A DNA stretch of 8,117 nucleotides from an uncultured Solirubrobacterales bacterium (GCA_903953065.1 CAJBIG010000177.1:1-8117), one strand, 5' to 3'. Shown: positions 1 through 6,672, counted from the first letter of the stretch. Translations and numbers: made by a program. The notes: a model not told the origin generated them from the letters alone.

Positions 1-228
1 TGCCAGTACTCGCCGAAGAAGCGCACCGGCGAGGATGGCTGCCCGCTCAGCGCCCTTTACTGGGATTTCATCGGCCGCAACGAGGATCGCTTCGCCGGCA
101 ACCACCGGATGGCGATGGCGGTCCGCGGCTGGCAGAAGTTCGATGCCGCCGAGCAGCATGCGATCAGGGGTCGTGCGGCGCTCGCCCTGGACGAGCTGTC
201 GGGGCTCAGTCCGGGCGCCGAGCGCTGA
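1..228 (+). CDS. FeS-type photolyase/cryptochrome (PhrB-like), C-terminal fragment
   Basis: This is the last 75 residues of a gene that begins outside the window and ends at the TGA at 226-228. The reading frame opens at base 1. The segment CxxSPKKRTGEDGCP followed by LYWDF and, after a short gap, AGNHRMA is typical of the C-terminal helical FAD domain of the bacterial FeS photolyase family (COG3046, Agrobacterium PhrB type). In that family four cysteines hold a [4Fe-4S] cluster, and the last two are spaced C-x12-C. Visible Cys1 and Cys14 have exactly that spacing, so both are probably cluster ligands, with the other two lying upstream. The family repairs UV photoproducts, mainly (6-4) lesions, using FAD and light. 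The gene runs convergent to the methyltransferase at 206-1117 and its last 23 bases overlap that gene's 3' end. Family assignment is firm; repair versus photoreceptor role cannot be told from the fragment. Confidence 0.85.
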   Translation, partial: CQYSPKKRTGEDGCPLSALYWDFIGRNEDRFAGNHRMAMAVRGWQKFDAAEQHAIRGRAALALDELSGLSPGAER

Positions 229-1117
229 GCAGCAGGTTGTAGAAGATCGTCGCCGGCAGCCGGCCTTCAAGCAGGCTGCGGTCAACCTTCTGCAAGGCGA
301 GGTAGCCGCGGAATGCGTACTGGCGCCAGAACATCGGCACGTCTTCCGGCGCTGCGGTCGCCTCCAGCGCACGGTTGGTCCAACCAAACCAGTTGGCCAG
401 AAGCTCCTCGCCGCGCACGTGGACGTCTTCGAAGCCGGCTCCAGCGGTCAGTTCTTCAAGCTCATTGGGAACGAAGGCGTGAACATCGACGTGCTGCTCA
501 AGGTCGTGGTTATGCACGCCGCCGTCGCTCTCGCCGACAGTTGCTGGTGCGGCGCGCAGCGCAGCGCGCCAGAGCGGCGCAGCCGTCGTCGCTGCTCGCT
601 TTGGCAACTGCGCGAGGCGATCACCATTGCGGGAAGGCTCGCCAGCGAAGATCACGATGCCGCCCGGTTTCAGAACGCGGAAGAACTCGGCGAACGCTTG
701 GCTTAAGTCGGGGATGTGGTGGAGCACTGCGTGGCCTAGTACGAGGTCGAAGCTCTGGTCTTCGAACGGAAGCCGCTCGGCGTCACAGACCTGCGCCGTG
801 ACATCAAGGCCTAGCTGGTCGGCGTTGCCTTGGAGCGCCTCGATCATCCCAGGCGAGATGTCGGTGCAGACCGCCTCGTCGATAACGCCCGCCATCAACA
901 TATGGAGCGAGAAGTAGCCGGTGCCGGCGCCAATTTCAAGCGAGCGCCCGAAGTGGGGTAGTGGCCCACCGAGCGCCTTTTCGATCTTCGTCAGCACCTG
1001 ATCGCGGCCGATCATCCCCCAGTCGATTCCCCACTTCGCGTCGTAGGCCGACGCCGCGCCGCTGTGGTAGCGCGTGTTGACATCGCGGATCTCGTCGTCG
1101 GTCTTTGGTGCGGACAT
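206..1117 (-). CDS. Class I SAM-dependent methyltransferase (Methyltransf_11 type)
   Basis: A 303-residue soluble protein with a Rossmann-fold methyltransferase core. Motif I is LEIGAGTG (residues 60-67), the acidic ribose-binding residue is Asp86 in CTDIS, the adenine-site motif is CDAERLPF (111-118), motif IV lies around LVLGHAVLHHIPD (125-137), and RVLKPGG is at 147-153. The N-terminus carries NTRYHSGAASAYDAKWGI, a lead-in seen in small-molecule and lipid/sugar methyltransferases of actinobacteria. The C-terminal 130 residues are aromatic-rich (NWFGW, MFWRQYAF) and probably form the substrate lid. The ATG at 1115-1117 is chosen because the protein begins there without upstream conserved sequence; no clear Shine-Dalgarno is present. 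A TANNNT-like TAGCCT lies 11 bases upstream on the minus strand. The gene is divergent from the P450 operon and may share its control region. The substrate is unknown; a sugar or glycan O-methylation role is only suggested by the neighbours. Confidence 0.85.
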   Translation of the reverse strand: MSAPKTDDEIRDVNTRYHSGAASAYDAKWGIDWGMIGRDQVLTKIEKALGGPLPHFGRSLEIGAGTGYFSLHMLMAGVIDEAVCTDISPGMIEALQGNADQLGLDVTAQVCDAERLPFEDQSFDLVLGHAVLHHIPDLSQAFAEFFRVLKPGGIVIFAGEPSRNGDRLAQLPKRAATTAAPLWRAALRAAPATVGESDGGVHNHDLEQHVDVHAFVPNELEELTAGAGFEDVHVRGEELLANWFGWTNRALEATAAPEDVPMFWRQYAFRGYLALQKVDRSLLEGRLPATIFYNLLLSARRPD

Positions 1118-1159
1118 TGCGAAGGCGGAGGCTAGCGATTGGCAGAAATCCTCGGCTTG

Positions 1160-1175
1160 CTGACCGCTCGGTCAG
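1160..1175. promoter_or_regulatory. Perfect 16-bp palindrome, candidate operator in a divergent promoter region
   Basis: CTGACCGCTCGGTCAG consists of two 7-base arms around a central CT and sits in the 77-base gap between the divergent methyltransferase and P450 genes. Short GACCG-NN-CGGTC palindromes are a common form for TetR/AcrR-family operators in actinobacteria. The left arm, CTGACC (1160-1165), could also act as a -35 element, followed after 17 bases by the weak -10-like GAAACT (1183-1188). Transcription would then begin near the ATG at 1195, giving a nearly leaderless mRNA, and a protein bound to the palindrome would block it. The palindrome is directly visible. The regulator and the promoter assignment are inference; no regulator gene lies in the window. 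Confidence 0.5.
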
Positions 1176-1194
1176 AAGCTGCGAAACTGAGCTG

Positions 1195-2568
1195 ATGGCT
1201 ACAGAGGCTCCAACAATGCTTGACCTGCCGCCCGGCCCAAAGCAGCCGCGCTACGCGCAGGCGCTGCAGTGGGTTATGCGTCCGCAAGAGTTCGTCGTTC
1301 GCCAACGCGAGCGCTTCGGAGACGTCTTTACGCTCGAGTTCATCGAAGGCCAGCCGCTCGTCTTCCTTGGCGACCCAGAGGACGTCCGCACGGTGTTCAC
1401 CGGGTCCGCTGAAGTGATGCACGCCGGCGAGGCGAACAGGTTGCTGGGGCCGATCCTCGGCTCGCGCTCAATTCTGCTGCTCGACGAAGCCGAGCACCTT
1501 CGCCAGCGCAGGCTGCTGCTGCCGCCGTTCCATGGCGCACGGATGCTCCGCTACGAGGAGATCATGGCCGAGGCCGTCCAGCGTGAGCTGGCGACCTGGC
1601 AAGAAGGGGAGGTGATCGAGATGCTGCCGCGGATGCAGGCGATCACGCTTGAAGTGATCATGCGGGCGGTATTTGGAATCGAAGACGGGCTTGAGATGGA
1701 ACGGCTGCGCGTGCTACTGCGGAGAATGCTGAAGGCGACCACCGACATGCGCCAGATGGCGCTGAGCTTGATCATGGGGCCGGACTCGGCGCGGCTCCAG
1801 CAGCGACTCCGGGAGGTACTCGACCCTGTTGACGATGAGCTCTACCGGGTGATCGCGGAGCACCGTGCAGACCCCGATCTGGAGCAGCGAGAGGACATTC
1901 TCTCGATGCTGCTGCTGGCCCGCGACGAGGAAGGCGAGCCGCTCAGCGATGAGGAGCTTCGCGATGAGCTGATGACGCTGCTGCTGGCCGGCCACGAAAC
2001 GACTGCCAGCTCGCTTTCGTGGGCCTTCGAGCAGCTGACGCAAAACCCGCAGACGCTGCAGCAGCTGACCGAGGAGCTGCGCGGCGGCGGCGATGGCGCC
2101 TACTGCGAAGCAGTGATTCAGGAGACGATGCGCCTGCGACCGGTGCTGCCGATCGTCGTCCGGTTGCTGAAAGAGCCGATCACCGTTGGTCAGGGCCGCT
2201 TCCGGCTTCCGGCCGGTACGCGCGTTGCGCCGGCAATCATGCTCGTCCACCTGCGCGATGACATCTATCCCGACCCGTTCAATTTTCGCCCCGAGCGCTT
2301 CATCGAGAAGCCTCCCGGCACCTACACGTGGATTCCGTTCGGTGGCGGGATGCGCCGCTGCGTCGGTTCGGCTTTCGCCCAGTTTGAGATGAGCGCCGTG
2401 CTGCGCGCCGTGGTGACCGAGTTCGACCTTGAGTCCGTGGGTGGCCCTGAGCGGATCGCCCGCCGCTCGCTGACGATCGTGCCCGATCATGGTGGCCGCG
2501 TGCGGGTTTCAAGGCGCGTTGGGCCGATCGGCCGAGGAGCTGCCGATGAAGGCGCGCTCGCAGTCTGA
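1195..2568 (+). CDS. Cytochrome P450, soluble, resembling CYP135/CYP138/CYP110-type enzymes
   Basis: A heme-thiolate monooxygenase of 457 residues. All diagnostic motifs are intact: LPPGP at 11-15, the helix-C segment HLRQRRLLLPPFHG from residue 101, the oxygen-activation motif AGHETT at 265-270, the ExxR pair Glu310/Arg313, and the heme loop FGGGMRRCVG at 382-391 with Cys389 as iron ligand. There is no membrane anchor, so it is cytosolic and needs separate redox partners; none is encoded here. The style (LPPGP start, RYGDVFTL-like segment, LPPFHG) recalls mycobacterial CYP135/CYP138 and cyanobacterial CYP110. The frame stays open up to an ATG at 1105, but that start would lie inside the divergent methyltransferase, so ATG 1195 is preferred. 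ATG 1216 is a real alternative because AGAGG (1203-1207) sits 8 bases before it. The stop overlaps the next start (TGATG), so the gene heads a translationally coupled operon of glucan genes. The substrate is unknown. Confidence 0.93.
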   Translation: MATEAPTMLDLPPGPKQPRYAQALQWVMRPQEFVVRQRERFGDVFTLEFIEGQPLVFLGDPEDVRTVFTGSAEVMHAGEANRLLGPILGSRSILLLDEAEHLRQRRLLLPPFHGARMLRYEEIMAEAVQRELATWQEGEVIEMLPRMQAITLEVIMRAVFGIEDGLEMERLRVLLRRMLKATTDMRQMALSLIMGPDSARLQQRLREVLDPVDDELYRVIAEHRADPDLEQREDILSMLLLARDEEGEPLSDEELRDELMTLLLAGHETTASSLSWAFEQLTQNPQTLQQLTEELRGGGDGAYCEAVIQETMRLRPVLPIVVRLLKEPITVGQGRFRLPAGTRVAPAIMLVHLRDDIYPDPFNFRPERFIEKPPGTYTWIPFGGGMRRCVGSAFAQFEMSAVLRAVVTEFDLESVGGPERIARRSLTIVPDHGGRVRVSRRVGPIGRGAADEGALAV

Positions 2569-3383
2569 TGGGGGTTGGCGAACCGCCCGAGCGCACCGAC
2601 CCTGGGGCGCCGCGAATCTTTCAGTCAGGCCAGCCGGCAGGGGTGCCGCCGCTTGAGCTGACCGGAGAGCGGACGCTGCCTGACGTTCCCGAGGAGAACT
2701 ATTGGTACCGGCGCCACTCCGTCGTCTATGAGTGGATTGGGACGCGTGTTGGCGGCCTTGAGGTTGTCGATCTGGCCTGCGGCGAGGGCTACGGAAGTGC
2801 CGTGCTCGCGCGCAGCGCGGCCGATGTCGTCGGTGTTGACGCAAACCCTGACGCTCACGCCCACGCCGAGGCCCGCTATGCGCGGCCCGGGCTCAGCTTT
2901 GAGCGGACGCTGATCGACAGCTACGAGCAGCCGCGCGACGCCGTCGTCTTCCTCCAGACGATTGAGCACGTGACCAATCCGGGCGAGATTCTCGACCACT
3001 GCCGCGGGCTTGTCGAAGCGAGCGCGCAGCCAGCGGTTTACATCTCGACCCCCAACGTGCTGACGTTGGCGCCCGAAGGCGCCGATCGATCCGGCAATCC
3101 GTGGCACGTTCACGAGTACCTCCCCGACGAGTTCCGCGCGCTCTGCGCCGCGCACTTCGGCGAGGTCGAGATCTTTGGCCTCCATCACGCCCGCGCGCTG
3201 CGCGCCCACCAGATCGCGATTGAGCGCTTTGGATGGGATTCGATTCACCAGCGGCTGAAGCTGACGAAACCGTTCTACGACCGCTTCGTGCCGTCAATCT
3301 CGGAGCGCGACTTTGCGCTCGTCAGCGAGCGCGACCGCTCGCTGGACGGCGCGCTCGACCTGCTCGCCGTAATGAGGCCCTGA
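2568..3383 (+). CDS. Class I SAM-dependent methyltransferase, Rv3030-like (candidate glucan O-methyltransferase)
   Basis: A 271-residue soluble protein. After a disordered Pro/Gly-rich start, ELTGERTLPDVPEENYWYRR (30-49) leads into the methyltransferase core. Motif I is VVDLACGEGYG (66-76), the acidic ribose-binding residue is Asp91, and motif IV is around LQTIEHV (129-135). The C-terminus holds an SxRD-type stretch and ends in DLLAVMRP. The TGERTLP...ENYWFRRH lead and the closing (S/D)LDL-A--RP tail match my memory of mycobacterial Rv3030, a methyltransferase assigned to the methylglucose lipopolysaccharide locus. The following GH57 and GT4 genes match Rv3031 and Rv3032 in the same order. 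The ATG shares one base with the P450 stop and no good Shine-Dalgarno is seen, so translation is probably coupled. It likely O-methylates glucose residues of an alpha-glucan in the cytoplasm. The fold is certain; the substrate and position methylated are inferred. Confidence 0.88.
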   Translation: MGVGEPPERTDPGAPRIFQSGQPAGVPPLELTGERTLPDVPEENYWYRRHSVVYEWIGTRVGGLEVVDLACGEGYGSAVLARSAADVVGVDANPDAHAHAEARYARPGLSFERTLIDSYEQPRDAVVFLQTIEHVTNPGEILDHCRGLVEASAQPAVYISTPNVLTLAPEGADRSGNPWHVHEYLPDEFRALCAAHFGEVEIFGLHHARALRAHQIAIERFGWDSIHQRLKLTKPFYDRFVPSISERDFALVSERDRSLDGALDLLAVMRP

Positions 3384-3385
3384 AG

Positions 3386-4777
3386 ATGGCAGCGCCGGGC
3401 CGCGTAGCGATTGTGCTCCACACGCACATGCCCTACGTCGAGGGCTTCGGCACGTGGCCGTTCGGCGAGGAGTGGCTCTGGGAGGCAATCGCCACCTCCT
3501 ACCTGCCTATCGCCGACCTGCTTGACGCTGGCGCGCCGATAACGCTCTCGCTCACGCCGGTGCTCTGCGACCAGCTCGAAGCGCCGGGCGCACTTGACCG
3601 CTGCGCCTCCTTCCTGCGCGAGCTGCGGCCCGAGTCGCACCGGCTCGACGCCGAAGGCTGCCGGGAAGGTGGTCGCGATGACCTGGCCGAAGAGCTCGAA
3701 CGCGCAGCCGGGCAGTACGCCACAGCACTGGCGGCGCTCGAAGCCTGCGAGGGCGATCTGCTCGGCCGTCTGGCGCCGCACGCCGCTTGGACGAGCAGCG
3801 CGACGCATGCAATTCTGCCGCTGCTGGCAAGCAACTCCGGCGTCAGGTTTCAAACCCAGAACGGTGTCCAGAGCCATCGCGATCGATTCGAGCGCCAGTG
3901 GCGCGGCGGCTTTTGGATTCCCGAGTGCGCGCACGAGCCGTGGATTGATCGCCTCTTGGAAGAAGCCGGAGTTCACGCTGCCTGCGTCGAGATGACGGGG
4001 CACTTCGGAGTCGGCGACGAGCGCAACCTGCGCCCGCTGCGCAGCGCCGACGGGCCGCTGTTGGCGCCGATCGACCGCGCCCTTATTGATCTCGTCTGGG
4101 GCTCCGACGGCTATCCAGCCGGCGCCGCGTACCGCGATAGCCACCAACGCACAACCTTCGAACATCGCCCGTGGGCCAACGACGGCGAGGTCTACGACTG
4201 CGAGCGCGCCGAGCGGCAGGCGAAAGATGATGCCGATGACTTCGCCGAGCGCTGCGCAGCACGCGTAGCCGATGGCGGGCTCTGCACGCTGGCCTTCGAC
4301 ACCGAGCTCTTCGGCCTTTGGTGGCACGAAGGCCCGACCTTCCTCGCGGCCTTTGTCGAGGCCTGCTCGCAGCGCGGCGTTGAGCTGACCGCTCTCGACG
4401 ACGCGCTCCAGGAGGTTGAAGCTGTGCCCTGGCCGAGCGGGCTGAGTGCTGCGACCAGCTGGGGCAAATCCAACTCGCTTCGTACCTGGGCGGCGCCGAA
4501 GGTCGCAGCGATCACGAACCGGGCGCGCGAGGCCGAGCTGCGCGCGCTTGCCGCCGGCCCGGGCCTGTCGCTGCGAGCGGCGCGGGAGCTGCTGGCGCTA
4601 CAAGCCAGCGACTGGGCCTTCCTCGAGTTCGACGACCTCGCCGGTCCCTATCCGATGGAGCGATTTGGCGATCACCTTGAAAACTTCAACGCAGAGCTGG
4701 CCTCGGTACCCTTAGGAGAGGCCGCGCTTCGCAATCTCGCGCCAACGCTGAGCCTCGCACCGCTTCTTGAACCATGA
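3386..4777 (+). CDS. GH57 alpha-glucan branching enzyme-like protein (Rv3031-like)
   Basis: A 463-residue glycoside hydrolase family 57 protein. Family signposts in order: HTHMPY (12-17), LSLTPVL (54-60), GDLLGRL (123-129), ATHAILPLL (139-147), GFWIPECAH (175-183) with Glu180 as predicted nucleophile, VWGSDGYP (237-244), LAFDTELFGLWWHEG (302-316) with Asp305 as predicted acid/base, and SWG (358-360). The C-terminal third forms the usual helical domain. The family cleaves alpha-1,4 bonds and, in true branching enzymes, re-forms alpha-1,6 links. At 463 residues it is shorter than the roughly 520 of typical members. The loop after strand EMTGHFGVG has no tyrosine (none from residue 112 to 242), so branching activity is uncertain and hydrolysis or glucanotransfer is possible. 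The start is ATG 3386, two bases after the previous stop, with TGAGG (3373-3377) 8 bases upstream; the open frame extends to 3233 but inside the previous gene. The stop overlaps the next start by four bases (ATGA). Confidence 0.9.
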   Translation: MAAPGRVAIVLHTHMPYVEGFGTWPFGEEWLWEAIATSYLPIADLLDAGAPITLSLTPVLCDQLEAPGALDRCASFLRELRPESHRLDAEGCREGGRDDLAEELERAAGQYATALAALEACEGDLLGRLAPHAAWTSSATHAILPLLASNSGVRFQTQNGVQSHRDRFERQWRGGFWIPECAHEPWIDRLLEEAGVHAACVEMTGHFGVGDERNLRPLRSADGPLLAPIDRALIDLVWGSDGYPAGAAYRDSHQRTTFEHRPWANDGEVYDCERAERQAKDDADDFAERCAARVADGGLCTLAFDTELFGLWWHEGPTFLAAFVEACSQRGVELTALDDALQEVEAVPWPSGLSAATSWGKSNSLRTWAAPKVAAITNRAREAELRALAAGPGLSLRAARELLALQASDWAFLEFDDLAGPYPMERFGDHLENFNAELASVPLGEAALRNLAPTLSLAPLLEP

Positions 4778-5967
4778 CCCGCGTTCTGATTCTTTCTTGG
4801 GAGTACCCGCCTGTCGTTGAGGGCGGTTTGGCGCGCCATGTGCGCAAGCTCGCCGAGCAGCTCGTCGTTCAGGGCGTTGACGTTCACGTGCTCACACGCG
4901 GCGACGGCGAGCTTGCCGCCGAGGAGGAGGTTGCCGGCGTAATCGTTCACCGAGTCCCCGAACCAAGCCGCCCCGGCGACCTTGGCGAATTTGTCACTTG
5001 GATTGAGCACATGAACGCCGACATGTTGGCCGCCGGGGTCGAGCTTGGCGACCGCTACGACTTCGACATCGTCCACGGCCACGACTGGCTCGTCTTCGTT
5101 GCCGGCGACCATCTCGCGAACCGTTTCCGCTGCCCGCTTGTCGTGACGATCCACGCGACCGAATACGGCCGCCACCAGGGCTGGGTCGATAAGCATCCAC
5201 AAAGCTGGATCCATGGTGTTGAGCGGACGATGGCAGCGCGCGCCGACCGGCTGATCACCTGCTCGTATTACATGCGCGGCCATGTCGCCGACATCTTTGA
5301 TCTTGACGAGCAGAGCGTTGACGTAATCGCCAACGGGATCGACCCGCTCGACCTGCAGCCGGTCGATGATCTCGAAGCGCTGCGCGCCAACTTCGCCGCG
5401 CCTGACGAACAGCTCGTAATCCTCGTTGGCCGCTTGGTTTACGAGAAAGGCTTCCAGCTTGCGCTTGAAGCGCTACCGCCGATCATCGAACGCGTTGGCA
5501 AGGTGCGCTTCCTCGTCGCCGGCTCCGGCACGCACGAAGCGGAGCTCAAGAAGCAGGCCGAAGAGCTTGGCCTTAGTGAATATGGAACTTTTCTCGGTTG
5601 GATCGGCGATGACGTGCTCCATTCGCTCTACCGGATCGCCGACCTCTGCGTGATCCCAAGCCTCTACGAACCATTTGGTCTCGTCGCGCTTGAGGCGATG
5701 GCCAGTGGCTGCCCGTGCATCGTCGCCGACACCGGCGGTCTGCGTGAGGTCGTCCCCGGAGGAGACCGCGTGGGGCTGCGCTTCAACGGTGGCGACGCCG
5801 ATCATCTCGGCGTAATGATTGAGCGGATGCTCACCGATACCGAGCTGCGCGAGCGCCTTATTGCCGAGGCATCCGAACACGTGCTTGGCTTTGACTGGGT
5901 CGATGTGGCGAGCGAGACGCGCGAGCTCTACGACGAGGCGCTGGTCGCCTCACGCAGCGAGGCCTAG
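4774..5967 (+). CDS. GT4 glycosyltransferase, Rv3032-like alpha-1,4-glucosyltransferase (glycogen synthase-like)
   Basis: A 397-residue GT-B fold enzyme. The N-terminal domain opens with SWEYPPVVEGGLARHV (8-23), the acceptor and nucleotide-loop region, and carries HGHDWLV (101-107) and TIHATEYGRHQGWV (125-138). The C-terminal domain carries NGID (187-190), VGRLVYEKG (218-226) with Arg220 and Lys225 as donor-phosphate ligands, and the retaining EX7E motif from Glu299 to Glu307 (EPFGLVALE), followed by GGLREVV. EYPPVV-GGL-RHV, HDWLV, TIHATE-GRH-GWV and LITCS all match my recollection of mycobacterial Rv3032, which elongates the alpha-1,4-glucan of methylglucose lipopolysaccharide and can contribute to glycogen. 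The expected donor is UDP- or ADP-glucose; it acts in the cytoplasm, with no signal or membrane segment. The ATG overlaps the GH57 stop by four bases and no Shine-Dalgarno is evident, so translation is coupled. A plain glycogen synthase role is the main alternative. Confidence 0.92.
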   Translation: MTRVLILSWEYPPVVEGGLARHVRKLAEQLVVQGVDVHVLTRGDGELAAEEEVAGVIVHRVPEPSRPGDLGEFVTWIEHMNADMLAAGVELGDRYDFDIVHGHDWLVFVAGDHLANRFRCPLVVTIHATEYGRHQGWVDKHPQSWIHGVERTMAARADRLITCSYYMRGHVADIFDLDEQSVDVIANGIDPLDLQPVDDLEALRANFAAPDEQLVILVGRLVYEKGFQLALEALPPIIERVGKVRFLVAGSGTHEAELKKQAEELGLSEYGTFLGWIGDDVLHSLYRIADLCVIPSLYEPFGLVALEAMASGCPCIVADTGGLREVVPGGDRVGLRFNGGDADHLGVMIERMLTDTELRERLIAEASEHVLGFDWVDVASETRELYDEALVASRSEA

Positions 5968-6650
5968 CGCCAGCGCAGAGTCTCTGGCTGCTCGCGCATT
6001 CTCAGCACACGCGCTGGCGAGCCACCGACGACGGCGTTCTCTTCAACGTCGCGTGTGACGACGGCGAGGCTGCCAATGATCGAATTGTCTCCAACTGTGA
6101 CGCCGCGCAGCAGGCAGGCGCCGTAACCGATCCAAACATTGTTGCCAACGCGCACGTCGCGCTTGTAGATCCCTTGGTCACGGATCGGCCGCTCGGCGTC
6201 GTTAGTCGCATGGTCAAAATCGATCAGCATTACGCGGTCGGCGAGGATGCACTGGCTGGCAATCGAAACGTGCTGAAAGGCCGAGATCGTGCACTCCTGC
6301 CCGAGCACGGTTCGGTCACCGATGCTGACGGTGCCTTCGTGCGCGCGGATCTTGCAGCCGTCTCCGATCCATGACCAGCGGCCGAGCTCAACTACAGCCT
6401 CGCGGCCAATTTCAAATGTCACATTCGGGCAGACGAAGAAGAGTCCGTCACCACGCAGGCGCCCACGCCAACGCAGCTTCAGCCAAACCCAGCGCGCGAC
6501 CAGTCGTGCGTACTTCAAGTTGAGCATTCCGTTGGCCGCTGCAAAGCGAATAAAAGCGATCGGTCCGCCGCGCAGCGGCGCGGGCGCGGGGCGCGGCTGC
6601 GGCCGATCCTGCGAGCTTGCGGGATCGCTGATCTGAGCAGTTGTTTCCAT
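5964..6650 (-). CDS. Left-handed beta-helix acyltransferase (WbbJ/Maa type), Rv3034c-like
   Basis: A 228-residue hexapeptide-repeat acyltransferase. Residues 1-30 are Pro/Ala-rich and probably disordered. A basic, hydrophobic stretch follows (LNLKYARLVARWVWLKLRWR, 43-62). The beta-helix runs from about 78 to 211 with imperfect [LIV]GxxxxV-type repeats (WIGDGCKIRAHEGTVSIGDR, VRVGNNVWIGYGACLLRGVT, VTVGDNSIIG). His147 in DFDH is the likely catalytic base, and the family-typical GGSPARVLR closes the helix (209-217). Members transfer acetyl or other short acyl groups from CoA to sugars as trimers. The LKYxxL--WLKLRWRGR and GDGxKxRAHEGT segments recall mycobacterial Rv3034c, the acetyltransferase of the MGLP region, which is likewise transcribed opposite to the glucosyltransferase. 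The stop shares the palindrome CTAG with the GT4 stop. ATG 6648-6650 is chosen; Met42 is an alternative start. The acyl group and sugar target are inferred. Confidence 0.88.
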   Translation of the reverse strand: METTAQISDPASSQDRPQPRPAPAPLRGGPIAFIRFAAANGMLNLKYARLVARWVWLKLRWRGRLRGDGLFFVCPNVTFEIGREAVVELGRWSWIGDGCKIRAHEGTVSIGDRTVLGQECTISAFQHVSIASQCILADRVMLIDFDHATNDAERPIRDQGIYKRDVRVGNNVWIGYGACLLRGVTVGDNSIIGSLAVVTRDVEENAVVGGSPARVLRMREQPETLRWR

Positions 6651-6651
6651 C

Positions 6652-6672
6652 GCCCGGCAAGCCTAGCCGGGC
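6652..6672. other. Inverted repeat next to the acyltransferase start
   Basis: GCCCGGC (6652-6658) and GCCGGGC (6666-6672) form a perfect 7-base, all G-C stem with a 7-base loop. It ends one base before the minus-strand ATG at 6648-6650, where a Shine-Dalgarno would normally be. On that transcript the loop reads TAGGCTT, so the only SD-like bases (AGG) lie in the loop. It could influence translation of the acyltransferase. In GC-rich DNA such hairpins also arise by chance, and there is no U-tract to make it a terminator. Confidence 0.3.

Noticed and set aside
35..706. 223-codon open frame on the plus strand
   Set aside because: It crosses the photolyase stop and runs antisense to the first methyltransferase in a different frame; both real genes have clear motifs and this frame has none.
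1105..1194. Upstream ATG 1105 as P450 start
   Set aside because: It would begin inside the divergent methyltransferase, span the palindrome and add an Arg-rich leader not found in soluble P450s.
1714..2490. 258-codon open frame on the minus strand
   Set aside because: It is antisense to the P450 across its I-helix and heme motifs, and its translation is low-complexity and Arg/Gln/His-rich with no family signature.
3275..4327. 350-codon open frame on the minus strand
   Set aside because: It lies wholly antisense to the well-supported MTase/GH57 genes, has no recognisable motif, and is the usual GC-rich shadow frame.
4672..5283. 203-codon open frame on the minus strand
   Set aside because: It is antisense to the GH57/GT4 junction and shows no domain or coherent protein character.
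6652..6672. Inverted repeat as a rho-independent terminator
   Set aside because: It lies upstream of two divergent genes rather than after a gene, and no T-run follows on either strand.
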